Of a DNA stretch of 64,000 nt, positions 52,607-61,022 are shown piece after piece; position 1 is the first letter of the stretch; each line of letters starts with the position of its first letter. Made by a program: the position numbers and the translations under genes. This stretch comes from an uncultured Lachnospiraceae bacterium. GTDB taxonomy: Bacteria; Bacillota; Clostridia; Lachnospirales; Lachnospiraceae. Where the stretch lies: assembly GCA_910577955.1 (NCBI GenBank), contig CAJTNC010000006.1, positions 84,377-148,376 on the forward strand, read 5' to 3'. Below the pieces are notes generated by a model, which saw nothing but the letters and a program-made list of their open reading frames with translations, had not been told where the DNA came from and searched no databases.

Positions 52607-54094
52607 TCATTCTCTTTTTAATCCCAAACGCTCATACTGTTCAGCCGGCGCATCATTCTTTTCCATTTCCCGGACAAGCGCCTGTATCATACGTTCCTCC
52701 AGCTCTTTATCCGCAAGAGGATGCAGCTGTTTCGGATCTTTCTCCACGTCGTAAAGTCTTGTCCCAAAGCGCCCGACCTTATACTTGTCTTTTCCTTTGA
52801 TCTTCAACACTTTACAGTTTTTTGTGAAAGAAAAAGGCTCTTCCAGAATTGCCGTCTGCATCTCTTTCACTGTAAAACGTTTGTTCATATGAAGGGGCAT
52901 CAGCGTATAATTATAGATTTCATCCGCTTTTTCCGGAAGCGGCGCACGCATGTAAGTCACCTTGCCGTCCGTGATATTCACATGGCCGCTGAACACGCCG
53001 TAGAGACCGTACTCCCGCACCGGTTCGTCATTCCGTATCGTCTCTTTCAGGTCTTTTCCCTGCATGTCCCGCGGAATCTCCAAACCGAAATAGCTTAAAA
53101 TCGTCGGCGCCCAGTCGATCATCTGCACCAGAGAACTTCTCCTTTCTCCTGCCGCTTTACTTCTTGGATCCCATATGAACAACGGAGTATTTGCATTTTC
53201 GTTGTAATACGGCATCTGGTTTTTCCCCCAGTATTCGTGTTCCGCCAGCATAAATCCATGGTCCGTTCCCACGATCAGCATCGTATCTTTCCACATATCG
53301 TACCGATCCATCAGATCCAGAATACGTCCAAGACTGTCGTCGCACATGGAGACTAGAGCCTTATACTGTCTGCGGCAGTGCGCCACTTCACCGTCGCTTT
53401 GTTCAAGCGGTCCTCTCGGCCAGTCGAAATGTTTTCCGTCATATTCTTCCGGATACTTATCCAGATATTCCTGCGGAACATAAAACGGTTCATGGGGATC
53501 AAAAGTCTCCAGATGAAGCAGCCAGTTGTCAGCGTCCTTATTCTTCTCAATAAATTCACAGCCGAGGTCAAAACATTTCGTCTGCGGGAAATCCTTTTTT
53601 TCCGTTATATATTTTCGATTGATCCAGTCATAGCGCCAAAGTCCCGATTCACCGACTCCGGTCTGTTTCTGCGGAACCATGACCACCGGAGGGATCTGCG
53701 GTCTCTCCACCTCACCTTTCCAGTGATCCCCTTCCTGTCCTCTGACACACTCCCAGGAAGAATATCTGTTGTGATAATCTGCACCGCCGTCTTCCCAATA
53801 GTGCAGATGGTCACTGATCAGATGCGTATATACGCCGTTTTCCTTCAAAATCTCCGGCATGGAATCGTCGAAAGGTTCCAACGGTCCCCACTCTCTGTGA
53901 AGAAAATTGTATCTTCCTGTATGCAGTTCTCTTCTGGCGGGCATACAAGGCATGCTTCCCACATAACTGTTGTCAAACATGGTACTCTTTTCAGCCAGCC
54001 TGCAAAAATTGGGCGCTATCGTATCGCACTGCGGATTATATGGAGGTAAGTATCTTCGATTTAAGGAATCGTAAAATACAATAATTGCTTTCAT
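52607..54094 (-). CDS. Cytoplasmic sulfatase, Cys-type formylglycine
   Basis: This is an arylsulfatase-family (type I) sulfatase. The active-site motif CxPxR is MPCMPARRELHTGR, with Cys50 and Arg54; the Cys must be turned into formylglycine by an anaerobic maturase (anSME) encoded elsewhere. Other family signs are FYDSLNRRYLPPYNP with the metal-binding Asp, and DTMLIVGTDHGFMLAEHEYWGK with Asp-His metal ligands. No signal peptide is seen, so it acts in the cytoplasm on an imported sulfated sugar. The 495-residue length is normal. It lies between PTS IIB and IIA, with 8- and 7-13-base gaps. Confidence 0.92.
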   Translation of the reverse strand: MKAIIVFYDSLNRRYLPPYNPQCDTIAPNFCRLAEKSTMFDNSYVGSMPCMPARRELHTGRYNFLHREWGPLEPFDDSMPEILKENGVYTHLISDHLHYWEDGGADYHNRYSSWECVRGQEGDHWKGEVERPQIPPVVMVPQKQTGVGESGLWRYDWINRKYITEKKDFPQTKCFDLGCEFIEKNKDADNWLLHLETFDPHEPFYVPQEYLDKYPEEYDGKHFDWPRGPLEQSDGEVAHCRRQYKALVSMCDDSLGRILDLMDRYDMWKDTMLIVGTDHGFMLAEHEYWGKNQMPYYNENANTPLFIWDPRSKAAGERRSSLVQMIDWAPTILSYFGLEIPRDMQGKDLKETIRNDEPVREYGLYGVFSGHVNITDGKVTYMRAPLPEKADEIYNYTLMPLHMNKRFTVKEMQTAILEEPFSFTKNCKVLKIKGKDKYKVGRFGTRLYDVEKDPKQLHPLADKELEERMIQALVREMEKNDAPAEQYERLGLKRE

Positions 54095-54102
54095 ATGTCC
54101 TC

Positions 54103-54414
54103 CTATTTTCTGGCGGCAGGATAGAATTCATCTACAATTGCTGCGATCTGCTTTGCAATGCCTGCTCCGTCCATGATATTGACCACTTCCACCAGATGTG
54201 TGTTTTCATCAAAGGTCAAACCTTCCGCCAGCTTTTTGGAAATCGCCACTACATCGGCCCATTCTTTCAGGGAATTCAGTTCGCCTACGGCAGTATGTTT
54301 TACCTCCGCATTTACGCCTTCCGCCACCAAACCTTTTTTCACGAGCATCTCCGCCATCGCGCTGCTGCCCAGTCCATAGCCGCATACAAATAACACATTG
54401 ACCTGATCTTTCAT
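54103..54414 (-). CDS. PTS sugar transporter subunit IIB (ascorbate type)
   Basis: The IIB subunit receives phosphate on a cysteine and transfers it to the sugar during transport. The 103-residue protein opens DQVNVLFVCGYGLGSSAMAE, with Cys11 in the CxxGxGSS P-loop-like motif. It belongs to the lactose/cellobiose-ascorbate IIB superfamily. AAGGAGAG precedes the ATG. A 279-base gap with a palindromic repeat separates it from the IIC gene upstream; the sulfatase gene follows by 8 bases. Confidence 0.92.
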   Translation of the reverse strand: MKDQVNVLFVCGYGLGSSAMAEMLVKKGLVAEGVNAEVKHTAVGELNSLKEWADVVAISKKLAEGLTFDENTHLVEVVNIMDGAGIAKQIAAIVDEFYPAARK

Positions 54415-54470
54415 TTTTCTCTCCTTTTATTTCTATTTCTTTTTATTTCTCTTCTATTTCTTTTAGGAGT

Positions 54471-54677
54471 TTGCGAAACGCGTGGATTCTGTTATTTTAT
54501 AGTATAAAATTTACCTATCCACAAGCAGGCGCTGAGAGACCGTCGGCAGTTAGCGAATGTGAAATTTTTAATTTTACATGAGCTTACTGCCGCTACGGTC
54601 GAGCCGCAGCGAAAGCGTGCCTGCGTTGGATAGCTAAATTTTATACAAGCAATACAGAAGAAAACAGAGTTTCGCAA
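54471..54677. repeat. About 207-bp imperfect palindromic repeat element between PTS IIC and IIB genes
   Basis: The ends are TTGCGAAAC (54471) and GTTTCGCAA (to 54677). Inside them the two arms pair along most of their length: TATAAAATTTA with TAAATTTTATA, CTATCCA with TGGATAG, GCAGGC with GCCTGC, GACCGT with ACGGTC and GGCAG with CTGCC. The centre holds a separate small hairpin. No reading frame of note is inside. A partly homologous copy begins at 63901. It lies 16 bases downstream of the IIC stop and could limit read-through into IIB. Confidence 0.8.
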
Positions 54678-54693
54678 TCACCTATCTATTTCT

Positions 54694-55998
54694 TTATGCT
54701 ACAAAAAATTTTCCTATCCAGTTCATGATCTGTGAGATCACCGCCCATACGGTCGTAAAGTCAAACATGCCTGACCAGCCCACTCCCTGCGGATACTGCA
54801 TCAGTTTCATGGTCCAGACGGAACCGAAGCTCTGGATCATACCAAGCAGTATACAGCAGACGATAACCGCCTTGACGCCGCCTTTTTTGTTTGCCACTAC
54901 GCCGACGGGACCGCCGGAGAAAAACAGAGGCACGAATCCGGGAAGCACCATAATAGGGCTTTTCACCAGAACAAGGATTCCCATGCTGATCACGGTACCG
55001 ATGGTACAGAAAATGAACCCCAAGGTCGCCGCATTCGGTGAAAAGGGAAGCAGCGCCGCCACATCGATAGCCGGAATCGCATTCGGCACAACCTTTTCCT
55101 GTATTCCCTTGAAGGACTCCGTCAATTCTGCGCACATCATTCTCACGCCTGTCAGCAGGATCACCATATCCATCGAGAAAGTAATGCCCAGAGTGATCAA
55201 ATATACGATCCAGTTGTCTCCTCCCGAAAGTTCTTCAATACCTGTAATGCCCAGAGGAATCATAAAGCATCCCACAAACACCCACATGATGATACAGGTT
55301 GCCACCACATTGTTATTGAAAATGGAAAGCCATCCCGGCAGTTTCAGATTTTCCGCATCCTGTTCCTTTTTCCCAAACAGATGCGCTATCTTTCCGAAAA
55401 ACCACAGGCCGACCTGCTGGTTGTGTCCTATCGTAAATCCCGCGCCGCCTGTCACCTCATCACAAATCCCCGCTGCGAGGGTCGTGGAGTACGCCCAGTA
55501 AATACCGACTAACACACCTGTAATAACGACTGCGGCCGCATTACCCACCATCAGGTTGGCTAAAACGAGCCACAACACTGACTGAGCGTGCGCCGTACCT
55601 GCATTACCCGTCAGAAATACGCCTTTTGCCTTTGTGTACTTTCCGAAAAACACCAACAAAATATTGACTGCAAAAGCTAACAGAAAAGCATATCCCATTA
55701 AACCGAAGCGATCCCCCAATGCTTCCTGACTTGTGGCTTTCATAGCATAAGAGTCCATAATATACCCCTGAATGCCCGTCGCTGCACTGACCGCCGTTAC
55801 GATCGGCTTAAATGTGTTGCTGAACTGATTGCCGCCAAAAATCACCATCTGAATGCCGACCATTGCGCTGATCGTTCCGGTAATCACCTTCGTCGCCTTT
55901 TCCCTCTTCAAAATATAACCGATGCAGATCAGCAGACCTATCAGAATAACCGGTTTTGTCAAAAAATCATTCAATAAAAAATCAAATATCACCTTCAT
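54694..55998 (-). CDS. PTS sugar transporter subunit IIC, ascorbate (UlaA/SgaT) family
   Basis: This is the membrane permease component of the PTS. The 434-residue protein has about eleven membrane segments and matches the UlaA/SgaT (EIIC-GAT-like) family in VFDFLLNDFLTKP-type start, GNQFSNTFKPIVTAVSAATG, and GGAGFTIGHNQQVGLWFF. AGGAGG precedes the ATG. It is first after the DeoR regulator gene, with a promoter and repeat motifs in between. The sugar cannot be named: family members include ascorbate, and the sulfatase in the operon points to a sulfated sugar. Confidence 0.9.
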   Translation of the reverse strand: MKVIFDFLLNDFLTKPVILIGLLICIGYILKREKATKVITGTISAMVGIQMVIFGGNQFSNTFKPIVTAVSAATGIQGYIMDSYAMKATSQEALGDRFGLMGYAFLLAFAVNILLVFFGKYTKAKGVFLTGNAGTAHAQSVLWLVLANLMVGNAAAVVITGVLVGIYWAYSTTLAAGICDEVTGGAGFTIGHNQQVGLWFFGKIAHLFGKKEQDAENLKLPGWLSIFNNNVVATCIIMWVFVGCFMIPLGITGIEELSGGDNWIVYLITLGITFSMDMVILLTGVRMMCAELTESFKGIQEKVVPNAIPAIDVAALLPFSPNAATLGFIFCTIGTVISMGILVLVKSPIMVLPGFVPLFFSGGPVGVVANKKGGVKAVIVCCILLGMIQSFGSVWTMKLMQYPQGVGWSGMFDFTTVWAVISQIMNWIGKFFVA

Positions 55999-56085
55999 GC
56001 TTTAGCTCCTCCTGTTTTGAATGTCTACACTTTCCGACCTTTCCCCGCCTCCTCTTTGTCTAATTGAATGTGTACTTATGAATGA

Positions 56086-56114
56086 ATTTTACTTTATATC
56101 AGTCATTCAGTCAA
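56086..56114 (-). promoter_or_regulatory. Promoter of the PTS-sulfatase operon
   Basis: Minus strand: -35 TTGACT (56114-56109), 17 bases, -10 TAAAAT (56091-56086), about 88 bases from the -10 to the IIC ATG. The candidate operator repeats lie just upstream. Confidence 0.7.
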
Positions 56115-56124
56115 CATAATCTGC

Positions 56125-56177
56125 TTATTATGAACTATTTTCGGCATTATACATATTATTATGACTAATTGTGACTA
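56125..56177. promoter_or_regulatory. Repeated motif, candidate DeoR operator
   Basis: Three related copies on the plus strand: TTATTATGAACTA (56125-56137), TTATTATGACTA (56156-56167) and AATTGTGACTA (56167-56177). They stand directly upstream of the PTS promoter's -35. DeoR-type repressors often bind multiple direct repeats; assignment is inferred from position. Confidence 0.55.
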
Positions 56178-56180
56178 TTT

Positions 56181-56933
56181 TTATCGTTTATACCATACAT
56201 AGCCCCTCATTTCCTGTGAAAAATTACAATCTCCTTCCCAGGGAAAATCCGTGATATAATTCAGGCGGTGAGTCAGCTCCCGCTCCGTGACAAACATAGC
56301 CGTGCGGTTATACTTACTGTGATCCGCCAGCACGTAGGTTTCCTGAGCATTCCGTATGCAGATTTTTTTGATGTCGTGTTCATAACAGTCTCTGGAAAGG
56401 AGCTGATAGTTTTTGTCTATCCCCCTGACGCCGGTAAAAGCTTTATCAAAATGATAAGTCTCCAACATCTTCACTGTCTGACGCCCCACCACGGAACGGG
56501 AAAACTCCTTGAAATACCCGCACAGCAGAAACACGTTTATCTTTCTCTTTGCAAGCGCCTCCAGCTGCGGGATACCGTTGGTGATCACGGTAATGTCTTC
56601 CGCCGTGAGATACTCCACCATGGCAAGCGTCGTTTTCCCCGCTCCCATAAAGATCAGGTCCCCTTCTTTTACTTTTGATGCCGCAATCTCTCCGATCACT
56701 TTCAGAGGATTTGCAATTTTTTCCTGCATAATGCTTCTTTTATAGATGGAAACATTCGGCACTCTTTTTGCTCCTCCCCACATCCGCACAAGAAGACCTT
56801 CCTTTTCCATGGCTATCAGATCTCTTTGAACTGTCGAAGGAGAAACGCCCAGTTGCTTCTCCAGATATGGCTTCTCCACTATCTCATTCTCCGCCAGCAA
56901 TTCCATAATCTTTTCTTTTCTCGATTCTTTCAT
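56181..56933 (-). CDS. DeoR family transcriptional regulator
   Basis: The 250-residue protein has an N-terminal helix-turn-helix (ENEIVEKPYLEKQLGVSPST, then VQRDLIAMEKEGLLVR) and a DeoRC sugar-phosphate-sensing domain. The latter shows FMGAGKTTLAMVEYL and the later FTGVRGIDKNYQLLSRD of the family. Members commonly act as repressors released by a phosphorylated sugar, matching the PTS operon downstream. AGAGGG precedes the ATG. Repeated motifs with the common core GACTAATT occur before this gene and before the PTS, suggesting it controls both. Confidence 0.9.
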   Translation of the reverse strand: MKESRKEKIMELLAENEIVEKPYLEKQLGVSPSTVQRDLIAMEKEGLLVRMWGGAKRVPNVSIYKRSIMQEKIANPLKVIGEIAASKVKEGDLIFMGAGKTTLAMVEYLTAEDITVITNGIPQLEALAKRKINVFLLCGYFKEFSRSVVGRQTVKMLETYHFDKAFTGVRGIDKNYQLLSRDCYEHDIKKICIRNAQETYVLADHSKYNRTAMFVTERELTHRLNYITDFPWEGDCNFSQEMRGYVWYKR

Positions 56934-56978
56934 GATACCGCCCTCTCCTCCCGCTTCGGGGTTCTTCTATTAAAATAA

Positions 56979-57016
56979 AATCATTTTAAATCATTTAATC
57001 ATTTATTTGACTAATT
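56979..57016. promoter_or_regulatory. AT-rich repeats upstream of the DeoR gene
   Basis: AATCAT occurs at 56979, 56989 and 56997 (10- and 8-base steps). GACTAATT at 57009-57016 matches the same eight bases at 56163-56170 in front of the PTS. This suggests that the regulator binds both sites; it is inference. Confidence 0.4.
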
Positions 57017-57048
57017 CTAACATAAACTATCCCCGTCCGTCTATTTCA

Positions 57049-57085
57049 TTTTTAAACGGGCTGTTGCACACAAAAAACAGCCCGC
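57049..57085 (-). terminator. Rho-independent terminator of the recN operon
   Basis: Minus strand: GCGGGCTGTT pairs with AACAGCCCGT (57085-57076 and 57065-57056), with a 10-base loop, followed by TTAAAAAT. It lies about 42 bases after the recN stop and closes the ispA-dxs-tlyA-nadK-argR-recN unit. Confidence 0.78.
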
Positions 57086-57126
57086 TCTATACAGCAGGCT
57101 GCCTCCGTACAGCTTATCCTGTGAAT

Positions 57127-58809
57127 TCAGGAAACCGCACTTTTTGCCATTTTGATCAAATCCTCCGCATTTTGCAGCGCAGCGGGAGATATTTCCTCCC
57201 CGCCCAGCATCCGGGCGATCTCCGGTATTCTCTTCTCCTCCGCAAGGGGCGTAATGGAAGTCTTTGTCACACCGTCTTCCGCACTCTTTTCGATATAGAA
57301 ATGGGCGTCCGCCTGCGCTGCGATCTGGGGCAGGTGGGTAATGCAGATGACCTGTCTCTTTTTCGAGAGCATCCCCAGCTTTTCCGAGACTTTCCATGCC
57401 GTTTTTCCGCTGATGCCGGCATCGATCTCATCGAAAATCAACGTCTCCACCGCGTCTCTGTCGGCAAGCACGGTTTTAAGTCCCAGCATGATCCGCGACA
57501 ATTCTCCGCCGCTGGCCACCATAGAAAGGGGCCTTACCTCCTCACCGACGTTAGTTGAAATCATAAATTCCACATCGTCACACCCGAGAGCGCTCCGGTA
57601 CTTTTCCCCACTTTCAACTACAACTCTAAAATCCACATGCATAAAATTAAGATCAAGCAGCGCCTCCGCCAACTCCTTTTCCAGTGCGGCAGCAGCCTCC
57701 CGCCGCAGGAGGGACGCTTCGCCGCAGAGTCTGTCAAATTCTTCTTCCGCTTCCCGCAGACGCTTTTTCAGATTTTCCTTATAAACGTCGAAATCCGACA
57801 GTTTTTTAAGTTCTTCCTCCCGTTTTTCCTGATATTCCAATACCGCTTCCAGCGTTTTGCCATACTTGCTCTTCAGGTGATTGAGCACATTGAGACGCTC
57901 CTCCGTCTCTGCAATATCCTCCTCTGAAAAAGCCGACTTCTCCTGATAATCCAGCACATCCCTGTTAAAATCCTGCAGAAGTTCCTCGACCTGTTCTAAC
58001 TGTGAGAGAATGCCCTCCAGCTCTTCGTCAAGTCCTGACACGGATGTCAACTCTCTAAGGGCATGACCCACAAACTCTGCGGCTCCCTCATCGCTTGCTG
58101 CCCCGGTAAGACGACAGACTGCAGAGATGCTCTCCATGATGCGGCGGCTGTGGGTCATTTTTCGATAGGCATTTTCTAACTCCTCATCCTCCCCGACCCT
58201 GATGCGGGCATTCTCTATCTCCTCCACCTCAAACCGTGCAAGGGAAAGTTCCCTGAGCCTTGCATCCTCGTCAAGAGCCGCCTCAGCCAGTTCTTTTTTC
58301 AGGCCGGACATTTCCTGCCAGCTTTCTTTTAACGCGGGAAACAGCACAGCCAACGCTTCCCCGGCATATCCGTCCAGTATCTCCCTGTGTTTCTTTTTAT
58401 GCAGCAGAGACTGATGCTCGTGCTGCCCGTGGATATCTAATAAAAATTCCGAAAGTCTCTTTACCTGCTTGGTCGTCACCGTCTCTCCATTGATACGGAA
58501 CACGCTTCTCTCGGGTTTCATTTTTCTGGAGATCAAAACGGCGCCATCCTCCCAGGGAAGTTCCAGTTCCTCCATCAACTTCTTTACCCGCAGGGAATCC
58601 TCCTCAAAAAGAAGTTCGATCAGAGCGTGATCCGCTCCGGTGCGGATGATATCTTTATCCGCTCTCTCTCCTAACGCAAGGTTTATAGAACCGATCAATA
58701 TGGATTTTCCCGCGCCCGTCTCCCCCGTCAGGATATTCAGTCCCTCTTTGAATTCCACCTCTGTGACATCAATGAGCGCCAGATTTTTAACGCTTAAGCT
58801 TACTAACAT
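57127..58809 (-). CDS. recN: DNA repair protein RecN
   Basis: RecN is an SMC-like ATPase of double-strand-break repair. The 560-residue product has Walker A GETGAGKSILIGSINLALG near residue 30, a long central coiled coil, and the ABC signature MVASGGELSRIMLGLK followed by Walker B TLIFDEIDAGISG. Length is typical. It is the last gene of the operon that runs from ispA, followed by a terminator. A SD GGAG precedes the ATG. In most Firmicutes spoIVB would come next; here the DeoR/PTS operon intervenes. Confidence 0.96.
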   Translation of the reverse strand: MLVSLSVKNLALIDVTEVEFKEGLNILTGETGAGKSILIGSINLALGERADKDIIRTGADHALIELLFEEDSLRVKKLMEELELPWEDGAVLISRKMKPERSVFRINGETVTTKQVKRLSEFLLDIHGQHEHQSLLHKKKHREILDGYAGEALAVLFPALKESWQEMSGLKKELAEAALDEDARLRELSLARFEVEEIENARIRVGEDEELENAYRKMTHSRRIMESISAVCRLTGAASDEGAAEFVGHALRELTSVSGLDEELEGILSQLEQVEELLQDFNRDVLDYQEKSAFSEEDIAETEERLNVLNHLKSKYGKTLEAVLEYQEKREEELKKLSDFDVYKENLKKRLREAEEEFDRLCGEASLLRREAAAALEKELAEALLDLNFMHVDFRVVVESGEKYRSALGCDDVEFMISTNVGEEVRPLSMVASGGELSRIMLGLKTVLADRDAVETLIFDEIDAGISGKTAWKVSEKLGMLSKKRQVICITHLPQIAAQADAHFYIEKSAEDGVTKTSITPLAEEKRIPEIARMLGGEEISPAALQNAEDLIKMAKSAVS

Positions 58810-58851
58810 AGATATTCTCCGATCCCTCTCCGGACAGGTATTTTGCCTGTT

Positions 58852-59304
58852 TTAGTGTTGTAGCACATGGCCGATCTTCTCCCGGACGATCTCCGCTTCC
58901 TCCGGGGAACGCACCGCCAACATGATCGTATCGTCTCCGGCTATCGTGCCCACGATCTCCTTCATATGCATCGAGTCGAGGGCCGCCGCCACAGCCATGG
59001 CCATGCCGGGCACCGTCTTTACCACCAGAAGGGTCTGCGCCATCCCCATGCCGCTCATTCCTTCCCGCAGTACTCTGGCGTACTTATCACCCATCCCTCC
59101 CTGCGGATCCCGCAGCAGTGTGTACTTCTGTCTGCCTCCCCCCACAGGCACTTTGGAGAGATTCAGTTCCCTGATATCTCTAGAAACCGTGGCCTGCGTC
59201 ACGTTATATCCCTCCTGCCGCAACTTTTCCGCCAGCTCCTCCTGCGTCTCTAAATCGTACGTCCCGATCAGTTCCACTATTTTTCCGTGTCGATTTTTCT
59301 TCAT
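58852..59304 (-). CDS. argR: Arginine repressor ArgR
   Basis: ArgR (AhrC) represses arginine synthesis and activates its catabolism with arginine as corepressor. The 150-residue protein starts with a winged helix KNRHGKIVELIGTYDLETQE, has NVTQATVSRDIRELNLSKVP with the SR motif contacting DNA, and the C-terminal oligomerisation domain VGTIAGDDTIMLAVRSPEEA with the GDDT arginine-binding motif. Length is normal. AGAGGTG precedes the ATG. Its place before recN is a conserved Firmicutes arrangement. Confidence 0.96.
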   Translation of the reverse strand: MKKNRHGKIVELIGTYDLETQEELAEKLRQEGYNVTQATVSRDIRELNLSKVPVGGGRQKYTLLRDPQGGMGDKYARVLREGMSGMGMAQTLLVVKTVPGMAMAVAAALDSMHMKEIVGTIAGDDTIMLAVRSPEEAEIVREKIGHVLQH

Positions 59305-59324
59305 TGCGCAACACCTCTTACTTC

Positions 59325-60176
59325 TTATTCTGCATTCAGCTTTTTACGCAGCACTTCCACAAAACTGTCCTGCCTTATCTTTAACATCTCCACAGATTTT
59401 TCCGCTCTTTTTATCTTCATTCTGTCGCCGGTGCGCATCTCTATTTTCACGCTGCCGTCGAAACAGGCTTCCACTTCCTGCTCCGCTCCCTTCTCTCTCT
59501 CCCCGATCTCGATCACCACCTCGTCCTTCGCCGAAAGCACTATGGTGCGGGAATTCATGGAGTGGGGACAGATGGGCGTCAATAAGATCAGTTCTGCGTT
59601 CGGTTCCACAATAGGGCCCCCTGCAGACAGATTATAACCGGTGGAACCGGTAGGCGTCGCCACCAAAATACCGTCCGCATGACAGGTCTGCAAAAGCTGC
59701 CCGTTCACATAAATATACAGTAAGATGATCTGCAGGGAACCCTTTCTTGTGATCGCAATATCATTTAACGCGAAATCACGCCTTCCATTTTCCTCTTTAT
59801 CAGGCTCTCCCGTCGTTACTACCACGCTCCCGGAGAGCATCATGCGCCTTTCCTTTGTAAAGTCATCTTGTATCAACTGCCCCAGAGCTTCCTCCAGGTC
59901 GTCGCTGTTTATCTCCGCCAGATAGCCGAGCGTCCCAAGATTTACGCCGATAAGCGGTACATTTTCATCTGCCGCGCATCTGGCCGCCCTAAGCACGGTT
60001 CCGTCCCCGCCCAGCACAATGACGCACTCCGTTCCTTCCGGTATGTTCAAATCCTCCTTAACCGACGCCTCCACGGAACATATCTTTCCGTGCCTCTCAA
60101 GATAATCCCTGATGCGGTTGGTACAGGTAAACAGCGGATCTTTCAATTTATTGGTTATTACAAGAAAATTGTTCAT
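59325..60176 (-). CDS. nadK: NAD(+) kinase
   Basis: NadK phosphorylates NAD to NADP. The 283-residue protein has the catalytic GGDGTVLRAARCA and NLGTLGYLAEINSDD, with a later TGSTGYNLSAGGPIVEPNAE, all diagnostic for the PpnK family. The start ATG overlaps the tlyA stop by four bases. The length is normal. It lies between tlyA and argR, as in many Gram-positives. Confidence 0.95.
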   Translation of the reverse strand: MNNFLVITNKLKDPLFTCTNRIRDYLERHGKICSVEASVKEDLNIPEGTECVIVLGGDGTVLRAARCAADENVPLIGVNLGTLGYLAEINSDDLEEALGQLIQDDFTKERRMMLSGSVVVTTGEPDKEENGRRDFALNDIAITRKGSLQIILLYIYVNGQLLQTCHADGILVATPTGSTGYNLSAGGPIVEPNAELILLTPICPHSMNSRTIVLSAKDEVVIEIGEREKGAEQEVEACFDGSVKIEMRTGDRMKIKRAEKSVEMLKIRQDSFVEVLRKKLNAE

Positions 60177-61021
60177 TCCAGTTCCTCATGGGCGTCCTCT
60201 ACGACATGTTCTATGCAATGTCTGATCTCTTCTGGCTCCTCTATTTTTATTCTACTTTCAGTCCCCCCTTTTTGCAGGTACAGGAGATACTCGATATTGC
60301 CCTCGGGCCCCCTGATCGGTGAAAAAGAAAGACCGCATATCCGAAAACCGGTCTTGACCGCACAGTCCGCCACTTTAGAGATCACTTCCGCGTGCACCGC
60401 CTTATCCCGCACGACCCCTTTCTTCCCGACTTTCTCCCGCCCGGCCTCAAACTGGGGCTTGATCAGACAGACCATCTCTCCGCCCTCCCGCAGCAGACTG
60501 ACAGCGGCGGGCAGTATTTTCGTCAGGGATATAAAAGATACATCGCAGGATGCAAAATCAATCTCTTCTGAAATATCCTCTTTTGTCACATATCGGAAAT
60601 TTGTCCTTTCCATACAGACCACCCGCTCGTCGTTTCGCAGTTTCCAGTCAAGCTGTCCGTGCCCCACGTCCACTGCATAAACTTTCACCGCCCCGTTTTG
60701 CAGCATACAGTCGGTGAAGCCGCCGGTGGAAGCGCCGATATCCAGACATGTCTTTTTAGCCAAAAGAAGCGGAAACACCTGCAGGGCCTTCTCCAGTTTC
60801 AATCCTCCTCTGCTGACATAGGGGATAACCGCTCCCTTTACCTCGAGACTTTTTATTTTTGCCAGATCAAAAGCAGTGCCGGCCTTGTCCTCCCGCTCAC
60901 CGTTGACAAAGACGTTCCCGGCCATAATGACTGCTTTTGCTTTCTCTCTCGAGGGGACTAATCCCTGTTCTACGAGCAGCAGATCCAACCGCTTTTTCTT
61001 TTCTGTCTTCTGTTTATCCAT
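60173..61021 (-). CDS. tlyA: TlyA family 16S/23S rRNA 2'-O-methyltransferase
   Basis: TlyA has an N-terminal S4 RNA-binding domain and a C-terminal FtsJ-like methyltransferase domain; mycobacterial TlyA methylates rRNA and affects capreomycin sensitivity. S4 is seen in KRLDLLLVEQGLVPSREKAK, and the SAM motif is in CLDIGASTGGFTDCMLQNGA. The frame is open three codons earlier (61030), but GGAG is well spaced for the ATG at 61021, one base after dxs stops. About 282 residues. It stands in the conserved dxs-tlyA-nadK order. Confidence 0.93.
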   Translation of the reverse strand: MDKQKTEKKKRLDLLLVEQGLVPSREKAKAVIMAGNVFVNGEREDKAGTAFDLAKIKSLEVKGAVIPYVSRGGLKLEKALQVFPLLLAKKTCLDIGASTGGFTDCMLQNGAVKVYAVDVGHGQLDWKLRNDERVVCMERTNFRYVTKEDISEEIDFASCDVSFISLTKILPAAVSLLREGGEMVCLIKPQFEAGREKVGKKGVVRDKAVHAEVISKVADCAVKTGFRICGLSFSPIRGPEGNIEYLLYLQKGGTESRIKIEEPEEIRHCIEHVVEDAHEELE

Positions 61022-61022
61022 C

